Origin: Haloarcula halophila
GTDB taxonomy: Archaea; Halobacteriota; Halobacteria; Halobacteriales; Haloarculaceae
Direction of reading: 5' to 3'
Length of the DNA stretch: 64,000 nucleotides
Assembly (NCBI RefSeq): GCF_029278565.1
Contig: NZ_CP119559.1
Location: forward strand, 1,054,001-1,118,000
The notes under the pieces were generated by a model. That model had not been told where the DNA came from. It did no database searches and saw only the letters and a list, made by a program, of their open reading frames with translations. The position numbers were made by a program, and so were the translations under genes. Shown here in pieces: positions 1-8,305 of the stretch (its first letter is position 1; each line of letters opens with the position of its first letter).

Positions 1-707
1 TGATCGTTGACGCCGGGTCGGGAGTGATCGACCAGTGCGAAGCCCTCGAAGGCGTCGAGGGCGGCCGGCTCGTCGGGATCGAGTTCGACGAGATCGTAGT
101 CGAGTAAGTTGACGAACGCGCGGTTCTCTTGGTGGGAGATCGATCCGTAGTAGCACAACGTGGTCTCACAGCCCGCCCGCTCGGCGAGCAGCCCCAGCGC
201 GACGGCGCTGGCGATCGCGTCCGGGTCCGGATTGTCGTGGGTGACGATCGCCATCGTCTCCAGGTCACGCAGGACACGCTGGAGCTGTCGGACCCGCGAA
301 CTCTCGCCGCCGACGACCTGTGTGAGCCGATCGGTGATCGCGGCGGCCGGATCGACGACCCGATCTGCGACCGACGAGAGTTCGCGTAGCTGTGCCGCTG
401 TGGGATCGGCTCCCGCGTACGCCAGTACGAACGCGGCCGGGAACCGCTCGACTGCTGCGATCGTCGCCGCGAGGTTCCGAGCCGGATCGTCGCTGGTAAC
501 TGCGACGGTATCGGGATCGATGTCCAGTCCGTCCAGCATCGACCGATCGGTCGGGTCCTGGATCTCGACTGCGATCCCGTCCTCCCGGAGTGCCGACGCC
601 TGGTGGTCGTTGTCGGTAACGACAACTAACTCGTCACTGTCGGATCGAATCTCCGCGAGAAGCGGGAGACCGATCGACCCGGAGCCCAACACCAGCCGAG
701 AACGCAT
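1..707 (-). CDS. DHH-family phosphoesterase with N-terminal nucleotide-binding (TrkA-N-like) domain, 3' end beyond window
   Basis: The start is the CAT at 705-707, giving an N-terminus MRSRLVLGSGSIGLPLLAEI, which is a Rossmann-type GxGxxG nucleotide-binding motif like that of TrkA-N/RCK domains. About 125 residues later the chain reads VTHDNPDPDAIASA, the first DHH/RecJ-family metal-binding motif, and near the window edge LVDHSRPG, the second (DHH-like) motif. Known haloarchaeal proteins of this layout are annotated as DHH phosphoesterases that hydrolyse nucleotides or short oligonucleotides; the substrate here is unknown. The stop lies to the left of the window, so only about 235 residues are visible. 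The family call is firm, the function is not. Confidence 0.85.
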   Translation of the reverse strand, partial: MRSRLVLGSGSIGLPLLAEIRSDSDELVVVTDNDHQASALREDGIAVEIQDPTDRSMLDGLDIDPDTVAVTSDDPARNLAATIAAVERFPAAFVLAYAGADPTAAQLRELSSVADRVVDPAAAITDRLTQVVGGESSRVRQLQRVLRDLETMAIVTHDNPDPDAIASAVALGLLAERAGCETTLCYYGSISHQENRAFVNLLDYDLVELDPDEPAALDAFEGFALVDHSRPGVND

Positions 708-751
708 AGCAGTCTGTCGGCACCGGAGCGTCTAAAAACCCGCTATGTCGA

Positions 752-1180
752 TCACTTCAACCGTTCCTGGAGGAACGAGGGGTGTGCGGCCGTGACACCG
801 TCGATACTGAGAATCTCGTCCTCGATAGCGGCAGCCAGCGAGTCCCCGTCGCTCGCGCGGAGTTCCGCCATCAGCATGTGGTCCCCGCTTGAGGTGTAGA
901 GCTCCTCCAAGCCGGGGATCTCTTTGAGTTGCCGAGTCGCCTCGACGTAGCAGTCGCTGGCGACGTCGATCCCGACCATCGCGATCGACTGCCCGGCGAG
1001 TTTCTTCGGGTCGATGTCCGCCGAATAGCCGACGATGACACCCTCTTCTTCGAGTTTCTTGATATACTTTCGCACAGTGGGCTTCGAGACGTCTGCCCGT
1101 TGTGCGATCTCGGCGTAGGAGGCCTGTGCGTCGTCCTCCAGAACCGAGAGGATTCGACGCTCCGTAGACTCAGCGCTCAT
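752..1180 (-). CDS. Lrp/AsnC family transcriptional regulator
   Basis: A 142-residue protein starting MSAESTERRILSVLEDDAQA. Residues about 8-60 form a winged helix-turn-helix (YAEIAQRADVSKPTVRKYIKKLEEEGVIVGYSA) and residues about 65-142 an Lrp-type RAM effector/oligomerisation domain (VGIDVAS...TSSGDHMLMAELRA). An in-frame ATG lies 21 nt upstream (1201), but a TATA-like AT run at 1203-1212 sits about 27 nt from the ATG at 1180, so a leaderless start at 1180 is preferred. It lies 79 nt downstream of korB on the same strand. Haloarchaeal Lrp proteins often control amino-acid or 2-oxoacid metabolism; control of korAB is an inference from position only. Confidence 0.93.
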   Translation of the reverse strand: MSAESTERRILSVLEDDAQASYAEIAQRADVSKPTVRKYIKKLEEEGVIVGYSADIDPKKLAGQSIAMVGIDVASDCYVEATRQLKEIPGLEELYTSSGDHMLMAELRASDGDSLAAAIEDEILSIDGVTAAHPSFLQERLK

Positions 1181-1202
1181 AGATGATTGTTTCGGGTGCA
1201 TA

Positions 1203-1212
1203 AAAAAATATC
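1203..1212 (-). promoter_or_regulatory. TATA-like box for the Lrp-type regulator
   Basis: On the minus strand this reads GATATTTTTT, centred about 27 nt before the chosen ATG at 1180. This is the spacing expected for a leaderless haloarchaeal transcript. Confidence 0.5.
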
Positions 1213-1259
1213 TTCCGAACCACAAACCCGAGTTAGGCCCTGTCGGCGTTGTCGGGAGC

Positions 1260-2198
1260 TTACTTGTGATGCTGGAGCAGCTTGTCGTAGGTCCGCTCCC
1301 ACTCGGCGTCTTCGTCGAAGTACCGCTCGGCCAGCGGTTCGTCGGGCATCTCGCCGATCTGGCGCTTCTCCTCGCCGTAGGAGGGACGGGCGTCCTCGAC
1401 GTACATACGACCGGTGAGCACCTCACCCTCGTAGAGCTTCTCCTCGGTCTGTCGCATCATCTCGGCCGCCTCTTTGCGGTCCGAGACGTCGAAGTCGTAG
1501 TCGTCGGACTGCTGGACGTCCGTGTACGGGACGTAGTGTTTCGCGTCCTTGTTCCAGGTCGGACACTGGGTCAGGAAGTCGATGTGCGCGAAGCCGTCGT
1601 GCTCGATCGCTTCGGCGATGATCTCCTTCGCCTGGTTGGGGTTGACCGCCGCGGTCCGGGCGACGTAGGTCGCGCCCGCGTTGAGCGACTGGCTCAGCGG
1701 ACGGATCGGCGACTTCGCCGAGCCGTGAGGTTGCGTCTTGGACTTGTGGCCCTTCGGCGAGGTCGGCGACGTCTGGCCCTTGGTGAGCCCGAAGATCTCG
1801 TTGTTGAACACGATGTAGGTCATGTCGTGGTTCTCACGAGCCGTGTGGATCAGATGGTTCCCACCGATCCCGTAGCCGTCGCCGTCGCCGCCGGCGGCGA
1901 TGACTTCCAGTTCGGGGTTGGCCAGCTTCGCGGCCCGGGCGACGGGCAGCGAGCGGCCGTGGATGGTGTGGAAGCCGTAGCTGTTGAAGTAGCTGTTGAG
2001 CTTGCCGGAACAGCCGATCCCGGTAAACAGCGCGACTTCGTCGGGGTTGCGCCCGACTTCCGGCATGGCCTGTTTCAGCGCCTTGAGGACGCCGAAGTCA
2101 CCACAGCCGGGACACCAGGTCGCCTGGGGTTCGATCCCGGGTGTGAACTCGTCTCGGTCGATCTCGCGGTCGTCGCCGATTGCACTGAATGCACTCAT
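1260..2198 (-). CDS. korB: 2-oxoacid:ferredoxin oxidoreductase beta subunit (KorB type)
   Basis: The 312-residue thiamine-diphosphate subunit of a haloarchaeal 2-oxoacid:ferredoxin oxidoreductase, which decarboxylates 2-oxoglutarate or a related 2-oxoacid to the acyl-CoA and reduces ferredoxin. The N-terminus carries cluster-ligand cysteines (WCPGCGDFG, then GIGCSGK), followed by the ThDP/Mg motif (AAGGDGDGYGIGGNHLIH) and FNNEIFGLTKGQTSPTS. It begins 2 nt after the korA stop, so the subunits are translationally coupled. 2-Oxoglutarate is the likely substrate by similarity to halobacterial KorAB, but the sequence alone cannot exclude another 2-oxoacid. Confidence 0.95.
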   Translation of the reverse strand: MSAFSAIGDDREIDRDEFTPGIEPQATWCPGCGDFGVLKALKQAMPEVGRNPDEVALFTGIGCSGKLNSYFNSYGFHTIHGRSLPVARAAKLANPELEVIAAGGDGDGYGIGGNHLIHTARENHDMTYIVFNNEIFGLTKGQTSPTSPKGHKSKTQPHGSAKSPIRPLSQSLNAGATYVARTAAVNPNQAKEIIAEAIEHDGFAHIDFLTQCPTWNKDAKHYVPYTDVQQSDDYDFDVSDRKEAAEMMRQTEEKLYEGEVLTGRMYVEDARPSYGEEKRQIGEMPDEPLAERYFDEDAEWERTYDKLLQHHK

Positions 2199-2200
2199 GG

Positions 2201-4099
2201 TTAGTCACCTGCTGCGGGGAGGAATTTCATGTTGGAAGCGGCGAGGTCCTCGCCGTTGATACTGGATTCGAACCCGTCGACGATCTCGGCGGGTTCGAAG
2301 GGGTTGCCGTTGTACTTCAGGAGGCTCGACAGCTTGTCGCCGTACTTGCCGATCTCCTTCTGGGTCAGCCCGCGGAACTGGGCCGTCGCGTTCATCTCGA
2401 CGACCAGTGCCTCGTCGACGGAGTCGAGCCACTCGCTGACGGCTTCGACGGGGTAGGGCATCATATCCGAGACGCCCAGGGCTTTGACGCTATGCCCGTT
2501 CTCGTTGAGCCGGTCGACGGCCTCGAAGACGGTGTCCTGCTGGCTCCCCCAGACGAGGATACCGTAGTCGGCGTCTTCCGGGCCGTAGTAGGTCTGGTGG
2601 CTCGCGTTCTCGTCTAAGTCCGCACGGATGTCGTCGAGCTTGCCGAGCCGACGGTTCATCTGTGCGATGCGGTTCTGTGGGTCCTCGCTGATGTGTCCCG
2701 AAGGGTTGTGCTCGTTCCCGGTCGCGAGGTAGCGACCGTCCTTCTGGCCGGGCACCGACCGCGGGCTGACGTTCGAGCCGTCCTCCGGTTCGTGGAGGAA
2801 CCGCTGGAACTTGCCCGAGGAGTGGTGGGCCGCGTCCTGGATCTCGTCTTCGGTCAGCACCGAACCGGGGTCGGCGTTTGGCTCCTCGTCGAAGTGGCTG
2901 GCCGGCAGGTTCCGGAGTTCGCCCTGGATCTTCTGGTCGTAGACGACGATCGCCGGGATCTGGTACTCGTAGGCGATCCGGAAGGCGGCCCGGGTCTGGG
3001 TGTAACACTCGCGGATGTTCGCCGGAGCGAAGACGACGCGGGCCGAGTCCCCCTGTGAGGTGTACAGGACGTGTTCGAGGTCGGCCTGCTCGGGTTTGGT
3101 CGGCATCCCGGTCGACGGGCCGGCACGCATCGCTTCGACCAGCACGAGCGGCGTCTCGGTCATCTCGGCCAGACCGAGCGGTTCGGACATCAGCGCGAAG
3201 CCACCGCCGGAGGAACCGGACATGGCCTTCACTCCGGCGTGGGACGCCCCCAGCGCCAGCGCCGCCGCGGCGATCTCGTCCTCGACCTGCTCGGAGATCC
3301 CGCCGAACTCCGGCAGGTGTTGGGACATGATCGTGAAGACGTCGGTCCAAGGCGTCATCGGATACCCGGAGATGAACCGACAACCCTCGTCGAGCGCACC
3401 GTAGGAGATCGCGTTCGACCCCGAGAGGATGACCTGCTCTTCCTCGTGGGAACTCTCTGGGACCTCGATGTCGTGGTCGATGTCGAGTTCGGCGGCCGCG
3501 TCGTAAGCGTCCTGCAGGACGTTGAGGTTTGCCTCCTGCATGTCCCCGGACATGTTCTGCTTGATCAGTTCCTCGAACTCCTCGGTCCCGATGTCGAGGA
3601 TAGCAGCGGTCGCACCGATCCCGGCGGTGTTGCGCATGATCTCGCGGCCGTGTTCCTTGGCGATACCACGCAGGTCCATCGGAACGACGTGCCAGCCGTT
3701 CTCCTCGGCGGCGGCTTCGAGATCCGTCTCGTCGACGTCTTCCTGATCGAGCAGGCCCTCGTCGTACAGCAGAACGCCGCCCTCACGGAGGTCGTCGAAG
3801 TTCTCGTACAGCGGTTTCAGCTCTTCTTTACCGTAGTAGGCTTCTTCCTGTGGGTTCCGTGCGAACGAGTCCCCCAGCGCGAGCAGGAAGTTGTAGCCGT
3901 CACCGCGTGACTGTACCGGTTCGTCTTTCGCCCGTACCTCTACGTAGGTGTGGCCGCCCCGGATGCGCGACGGGTAGTGGCGATGTGTGAACACGTGAAG
4001 TCCCGATCGCATCAGGGCCTTCGCGAAGTTCTGGCTCGTCGAGTCGATCCCGTCACCGGAACCACCTGCGATTCGCCAGATTAATTCGTTATCTGTCAT
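2201..4099 (-). CDS. korA: 2-oxoacid:ferredoxin oxidoreductase alpha subunit, gamma-alpha fusion (KorA type)
   Basis: A 632-residue subunit beginning MTDNELIWRIAGGSGDGIDS. Residues 1 to about 200 are the gamma domain (GGxGxG, then HRHYPSRIRGGHTYVEVR), and from about 215 the alpha domain begins (ILSGSNAISYGALDEGCRFISGYPMTPWTD), as is usual for haloarchaea, where gamma and alpha are fused. An upstream in-frame ATG at 4141 adds 14 residues, but the internal start matches the family N-terminus and has GAGG about 11 nt upstream. First gene of korAB; cytoplasmic, feeding ferredoxin reduction and the TCA cycle. Its promoter is the AT-rich stretch just upstream. Confidence 0.95.
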   Translation of the reverse strand: MTDNELIWRIAGGSGDGIDSTSQNFAKALMRSGLHVFTHRHYPSRIRGGHTYVEVRAKDEPVQSRGDGYNFLLALGDSFARNPQEEAYYGKEELKPLYENFDDLREGGVLLYDEGLLDQEDVDETDLEAAAEENGWHVVPMDLRGIAKEHGREIMRNTAGIGATAAILDIGTEEFEELIKQNMSGDMQEANLNVLQDAYDAAAELDIDHDIEVPESSHEEEQVILSGSNAISYGALDEGCRFISGYPMTPWTDVFTIMSQHLPEFGGISEQVEDEIAAAALALGASHAGVKAMSGSSGGGFALMSEPLGLAEMTETPLVLVEAMRAGPSTGMPTKPEQADLEHVLYTSQGDSARVVFAPANIRECYTQTRAAFRIAYEYQIPAIVVYDQKIQGELRNLPASHFDEEPNADPGSVLTEDEIQDAAHHSSGKFQRFLHEPEDGSNVSPRSVPGQKDGRYLATGNEHNPSGHISEDPQNRIAQMNRRLGKLDDIRADLDENASHQTYYGPEDADYGILVWGSQQDTVFEAVDRLNENGHSVKALGVSDMMPYPVEAVSEWLDSVDEALVVEMNATAQFRGLTQKEIGKYGDKLSSLLKYNGNPFEPAEIVDGFESSINGEDLAASNMKFLPAAGD

Positions 4100-4177
4100 A
4101 GTGAAATCCTCGGCCCCAGCAGTGGTGCCGTACTGTGGCAAATGGGGGGCCGTGACTAAAGATTTTTCACTGTATTA

Positions 4178-4190
4178 ATCCATATAAATC
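4178..4190 (-). promoter_or_regulatory. TATA-box region of korAB
   Basis: On the minus strand an ATTTATATGGATT element lies in the AT-rich spacer between hyuB and korA. A start site about 27 nt downstream would give a leader of roughly 60 nt to the korA ATG at 4099, consistent with the Shine-Dalgarno-like GAGG before that ATG. The rest of 4142-4302 holds no further gene. Confidence 0.5.
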
Positions 4191-4302
4191 GTTATCGTTG
4201 GTCTCGGACCATTCAGATTCCGGATTTCAGAATTTAGACCAATCATTTGATATATGATACCATACGTCCAACCGGTGTGGCCTGTTCTGGAGAGAACCCT
4301 CC

Positions 4303-5865
4303 TCACTGCTCCGGTTCGCCGTGACCGCCACCGCCCGGCGTCTCGATACGGACGGTCGTCCCCGCCGGAACGTCGCGTGTGACCTTCGCCGGAACCGACT
4401 CGCCGTCGATGTAGTTGTGACCCGTTGACCCGTCCCCGCCGCCGTCGAGCCCCCAGGGAGCGTGGCGTCGCCGTTCGGTCACCAGTGAGACGGTTGCGTC
4501 GGTCTCGACGGTGAACGCGCGGACCAGTCCGTCACCGCCGCGGTGTCGGCCGACGCCACCGCTGTCGGCCCGCAGGCTGTACTCGTCGACCCGGATCGGA
4601 TAGGCCGCCTCCAGGGCCTCGACAGGGGTGTTCAGCGTGTTCGTCATCCCGACCTGGACACCCGAGAGACCGTCGGTGTCGCTGCTCGCGCCCATCCCGC
4701 CGCCGACCGTCTCGTAGTAGCTGAAGTCGGGCGCACCGACGACGACGTTGTTCATCGTCCCCTGGCCGGCCGCCGGCACCCGTTCGGGGACCGCCTCCGC
4801 CAGCGCACGGAAGACCACGTCGGCGATCCGCTGGCTCGTCTCGACGTTGCCGCCGACGACCGCGGCCGGCGGTTCGGGGTTGACCAGCGATCCGGGCGGT
4901 GCGTGGACCGAGACGGGGTCGTAACAGCCCTCGTTGGGCGGTACGTCGGGATCGGTGACCGACCGGACGACGAAGTAGACGGCGCTCTTGGCGACCGACA
5001 GCGGCGCGTTGACGTTGCCGTCGACCTGGGGCGCGGTCCCGGCGAAGTCCACGTCCAGATGAGCCCCGTCGATCGTGACGGAAACCTCGATCGGGATGTC
5101 CGTATCGACGACGCCGTCGCCCTCCATGAGATCGCGGGCGGTGTAGGTGCCGTCCGGCATCGCCGTCAGCTCCGCCTCGACACGCTTGCGCGAGTAGTTC
5201 TGGACGGCCTCGAAGGCCCCGAGCAGGCGGTCGCCGTGGTCCGAGAGGAGGTCGCCCACACGCTCCCGTCCGCGCTGGTTCGCCCCTCGCTGGGCACGGA
5301 GGTCGGCGCGTCGCTGTGCCGGGTTGCGGACGTTCGCCAGCAACAGCTCCAGGATATCATCGCGTATCTCGCCGTCGGAGACGAGTCGCGTCGGCGGGAT
5401 ACGGACGCCCTCCTGGTGGATCTCCCGGGCACCGGCCGGCATACTTCCCGGTGCCATCCCACCGACATCGGCGTGGTGTGCCCGCGAGACGGTGTAGCCG
5501 ACGATGTCGCCGTCGTCGGTGATCGGCGAGACCAGCGTTACGTCCGGGAGGTGGGTCCCACCCTCGAAGGGGTCGTTCAGGACGAACACGTCGCCCGGTC
5601 GTGGATCGTGTGCCAGCACCGCGTCGACGGCCTCCGGCATCGCCCCCAGGTGGACCGGGATGTGTTCGGCCTGTGCGACGAGGTCGCCGTCGGCGTCGAA
5701 CAGCGCCGTCGAGCAGTCCCGGCGCTCGGTGATGTTCGGCGAGAACGCCCCGCGGATCAGGACCTGTCCCATCTCCTCGGCGACGCTCTCCAGTTGGGTC
5801 CGCAGTATCTCCAGTTCGACGGCGTCGAGATCGGCGTCCGCCGTCCGTGTGTCCCCGTCTGTCAT
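4303..5865 (-). CDS. hyuB: Hydantoinase B/oxoprolinase family protein (HyuB)
   Basis: A 520-residue protein starting MTDGDTRTADADLDAVELEI. It shows the HyuB core: LESVAEEMGQVLIRGAFSPNITERRDCSTALFD near the N-terminus, VLNDPFEGGTHLPD, HHADVGGMAPGSMP and the C-terminal glycine-rich RIETPGGGGHGEPEQ, all typical of the family. With HyuA it forms an ATP-dependent hydantoinase/5-oxoprolinase-type enzyme opening cyclic amides; acetone carboxylase is a more distant relative. Its ATG overlaps the hyuA stop by ATGA (5862-5865), so the pair is coupled. Longer upstream starts exist but would extend deep into hyuA. The actual substrate cannot be read from the sequence. Confidence 0.92.
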   Translation of the reverse strand: MTDGDTRTADADLDAVELEILRTQLESVAEEMGQVLIRGAFSPNITERRDCSTALFDADGDLVAQAEHIPVHLGAMPEAVDAVLAHDPRPGDVFVLNDPFEGGTHLPDVTLVSPITDDGDIVGYTVSRAHHADVGGMAPGSMPAGAREIHQEGVRIPPTRLVSDGEIRDDILELLLANVRNPAQRRADLRAQRGANQRGRERVGDLLSDHGDRLLGAFEAVQNYSRKRVEAELTAMPDGTYTARDLMEGDGVVDTDIPIEVSVTIDGAHLDVDFAGTAPQVDGNVNAPLSVAKSAVYFVVRSVTDPDVPPNEGCYDPVSVHAPPGSLVNPEPPAAVVGGNVETSQRIADVVFRALAEAVPERVPAAGQGTMNNVVVGAPDFSYYETVGGGMGASSDTDGLSGVQVGMTNTLNTPVEALEAAYPIRVDEYSLRADSGGVGRHRGGDGLVRAFTVETDATVSLVTERRRHAPWGLDGGGDGSTGHNYIDGESVPAKVTRDVPAGTTVRIETPGGGGHGEPEQ

Positions 5866-7844
5866 CGATCTGCCTCCATCGTGAGCGTCCCCTGGGCGTC
5901 GACCGTCAGTCGCCACGCGGGCGGGACGACGACGGTGCTCTCGCCGCCCTCGACGATCGCCGGTCCCGACCTGCTGTGTCCGGGGCCGAGCGCGTCCCAG
6001 TCCAGAACTGGCGTCTCCCGGGGAGAGTCGAAATGGACCTCCCGACGGCCGCTGACGGGGTCGCCCTCGGCGTGGTGTCTCGCGGTCGGCATCTCGTGGG
6101 AGACCGTCGCCGTCGCTCTGAGCGTCACCAGTTCCACCGGCTGTTCGGGCAGGTTGTACCCACGAGCCTGATCGTGGACGGCGTGGAACCGGGCGGCTAC
6201 GCTGGCTCGGTCGAACTCCGCCAGGCCGACACCGAGTTCGTAGCTCTGGCCGGCGTAGCGACAGTCCGCCCGGAACGTGACCGTCGCTGCCTCGGGGTCG
6301 CTCGTGTCCGCGAGCACCGTCGATTCGAGGTCCGCGAGCACGTCGCGGACCGCGTCCGGATCGACCGTCCCCAGTTCGGCCCGGTACGTCCGGGCAGCGT
6401 CGTGGCGCTCGTCGGCAGCCAGCAGTCCGCGCGCCGAGAGGACACCACTCGCTCGGGGGACGACGACCGTCGAGACGTCGAGTCCGTCGGCGAGCGCGGC
6501 GGCGTGCATCGGCCCCGCGCCACCGAAGGCAGCAAGCGCGAACTCGCGAGGGTCGTGGCCCCGCTCGACAGTCACGCTCCGGACCGCCCGTGTCATCGCC
6601 GCGTTAGCGACCTCGTAGACACCCTGAGCGGCCTCGACCGGACCGTCCAGGGCCGCCTCCTCGGCCAGCGCCGCGAGCGCGTCGGTCGCCGCGTCGACGT
6701 CGAGGGCCAGGTCCTCGCCCAGTGTGGTGTCGGCCCCGAGATAGCCCAGTACCAACGCGGCGTCGGTCACCGTCGGGTCGGCCCCACCCTTGCCGTAACA
6801 GGCCGGACCCGGCTCCGCACCGGCCGACCGGGGGCCGACCCGGAGCGCGCCGCCGGCGTCGACCCACGCGATCGATCCGCCGCCGGCTCCGACCGTCTCC
6901 ACGTCGACCATCGGCACGCGGACCGGCCGGCTGCCCACGTCAGCCTCGGTCGTCCGCTCGACCGTCCCCTCCCGAACCAGCGAAACGTCACTGGAGGTCC
7001 CACCCATGTCGAAGGTGATCAGGCCGTCGACGCCGTCGGGTTCGAACGCACTGGCCCCGACGACGCCCGCCGCCGGTCCCGACAGCGCCGTCGTCACGGC
7101 GTTGTCCCGGACGGTCTCGGCGTCGGTGATCCCGCCGTTTGACTGCATGATCCGCGGGGCCGGCAGTCCGCGCTCGGTCGCACCGGCTACCAGTCGCCCG
7201 ACGTAGTCGTCGATGACCGGTGTCAGGACGGCGTCGGCGACGGTCGTCGCGGTCCGCTCGTACTCGCGGAACTCCCCCAGCACCTCGTGACTCGCCGACA
7301 CCGGCACGTCCAGTTCCGCCCGCAACGTTTCCGCCGCCGTTCGCTCGTTCTCCGGGTGTGCGTAGGCGTGGAGGAACGCGACCGCGACGGCCTCCGCCTC
7401 GATCGACTCGGCCAACGCCCGGATCTCCGCCGTGTCGATGTCCCGCTCGATCCCTCCGGTAGTCGCTCGCTCGTCCACCTCGTATCGCCGCTCGGCCGGG
7501 ACGAGGGGGTCGGGACGCTCGGCACGCTGGTCGTACAGCGACGGCCGGTCCTGTCGGCCGATCGCCAGCGCGTCGGCGAACCCCTCGGTCGTGACGAGCG
7601 CCGTCTCTGCGCCCGTCCCCTCCAGCAACGCGTTCGTCGCGACCGTCGTCGCGTGCCGGAACTGACCCACGTCCGCCGGATCAGTGTCAGCGGCGTCCAG
7701 CGCTACGCTGATACCGTCGAGAACGCCTTCGTGTTGTGGGACCGTCGAAGGAACTTTCGCCGTCGTGAGACCGCGATCCGTGGCGAGGACGACATCGGTG
7801 AAGGTCCCGCCGACGTCGACGCCCAGCCGGACCGTCTCGTTCAT
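5862..7844 (-). CDS. hyuA: Hydantoinase A/oxoprolinase family protein (HyuA)
   Basis: A 660-residue ATPase subunit of the hydantoinase/oxoprolinase family. The N-terminus VRLGVDVGGTFTDVVL is the actin-fold phosphate-binding loop, LITFDMGGTSSDVSLV the second, and the middle region carries the glycine-rich AFGGAGPMHA typical of the family. ATP hydrolysis drives opening of hydantoin or 5-oxoproline-like rings. A TATA-like box at 7867-7874 lies about 27 nt before the ATG, suggesting a leaderless hyuAB transcript separate from the GtrA/sulfatase genes upstream. Substrate undetermined. Confidence 0.93.
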   Translation of the reverse strand: MNETVRLGVDVGGTFTDVVLATDRGLTTAKVPSTVPQHEGVLDGISVALDAADTDPADVGQFRHATTVATNALLEGTGAETALVTTEGFADALAIGRQDRPSLYDQRAERPDPLVPAERRYEVDERATTGGIERDIDTAEIRALAESIEAEAVAVAFLHAYAHPENERTAAETLRAELDVPVSASHEVLGEFREYERTATTVADAVLTPVIDDYVGRLVAGATERGLPAPRIMQSNGGITDAETVRDNAVTTALSGPAAGVVGASAFEPDGVDGLITFDMGGTSSDVSLVREGTVERTTEADVGSRPVRVPMVDVETVGAGGGSIAWVDAGGALRVGPRSAGAEPGPACYGKGGADPTVTDAALVLGYLGADTTLGEDLALDVDAATDALAALAEEAALDGPVEAAQGVYEVANAAMTRAVRSVTVERGHDPREFALAAFGGAGPMHAAALADGLDVSTVVVPRASGVLSARGLLAADERHDAARTYRAELGTVDPDAVRDVLADLESTVLADTSDPEAATVTFRADCRYAGQSYELGVGLAEFDRASVAARFHAVHDQARGYNLPEQPVELVTLRATATVSHEMPTARHHAEGDPVSGRREVHFDSPRETPVLDWDALGPGHSRSGPAIVEGGESTVVVPPAWRLTVDAQGTLTMEADR

Positions 7845-7866
7845 ACCGACAGTCGAGGGCGCCGAC

Positions 7867-7874
7867 TCTTAAAA
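7867..7874 (-). promoter_or_regulatory. TATA-like box of hyuAB
   Basis: On the minus strand GTTTTAAG, centred 26-27 nt before the hyuA ATG at 7844, in the 44-nt gap after the GtrA-like gene. Confidence 0.5.
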
Positions 7875-7888
7875 CGGTCGTGCTCGGC

Positions 7889-8299
7889 TCAGCCCCAGGT
7901 CCACCGGGCATCGAGGACGTACCGGTAGATGCCCGTCAGCGCGATCGCACCGCCGTTTGCGAGGAGCGGGACCGCAGCGGCCCAGTTGACGAAGGCATAC
8001 AGGAGTCCGAGCTGGAGCGGGATCGCCGACCCGCGGACCAGGTTGGTCTTGCTCATCCCGACCAGATACTCCCAGCGGGACGTGTGCCTGTCGTGGCTGA
8101 ACGTCCAGGCGTTGTTGAGGACGTACTGGAGCAGGATCGTGATCTCGATCGCGATAGCCGCACCCACGAGGTAGTTCAGGCCGCCGAACTCGATGAACAA
8201 CCACAGCAGGACCGTCTGGATCGACGCCGCGGTGAGGCCGACGAGAAAAAACCGGATCAGCCGTGGGTTCCGGACGAGCGATCCTTCGGCGAGCGCCAT
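7889..8299 (-). CDS. GtrA-like membrane protein
   Basis: A 136-residue protein with four predicted membrane helices (roughly 17-37, 42-62, 85-107, 112-130). It carries the GtrA-family signature pattern: RFFLVGLTAASIQTVLLW in helix 1 and VLNNAWTFSHDR in the loop after helix 2 (usual form NF.W.F). GtrA-like proteins are thought to flip or pass lipid-linked sugars across the membrane during surface glycosylation. It lies 6 nt downstream of the sulfatase-family gene, suggesting an operon concerned with surface polysaccharide or glycoprotein; the partner glycosyltransferase is not in this window. Confidence 0.85.
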   Translation of the reverse strand: MALAEGSLVRNPRLIRFFLVGLTAASIQTVLLWLFIEFGGLNYLVGAAIAIEITILLQYVLNNAWTFSHDRHTSRWEYLVGMSKTNLVRGSAIPLQLGLLYAFVNWAAAVPLLANGGAIALTGIYRYVLDARWTWG

Positions 8300-8305
8300 C
8301 GGAGA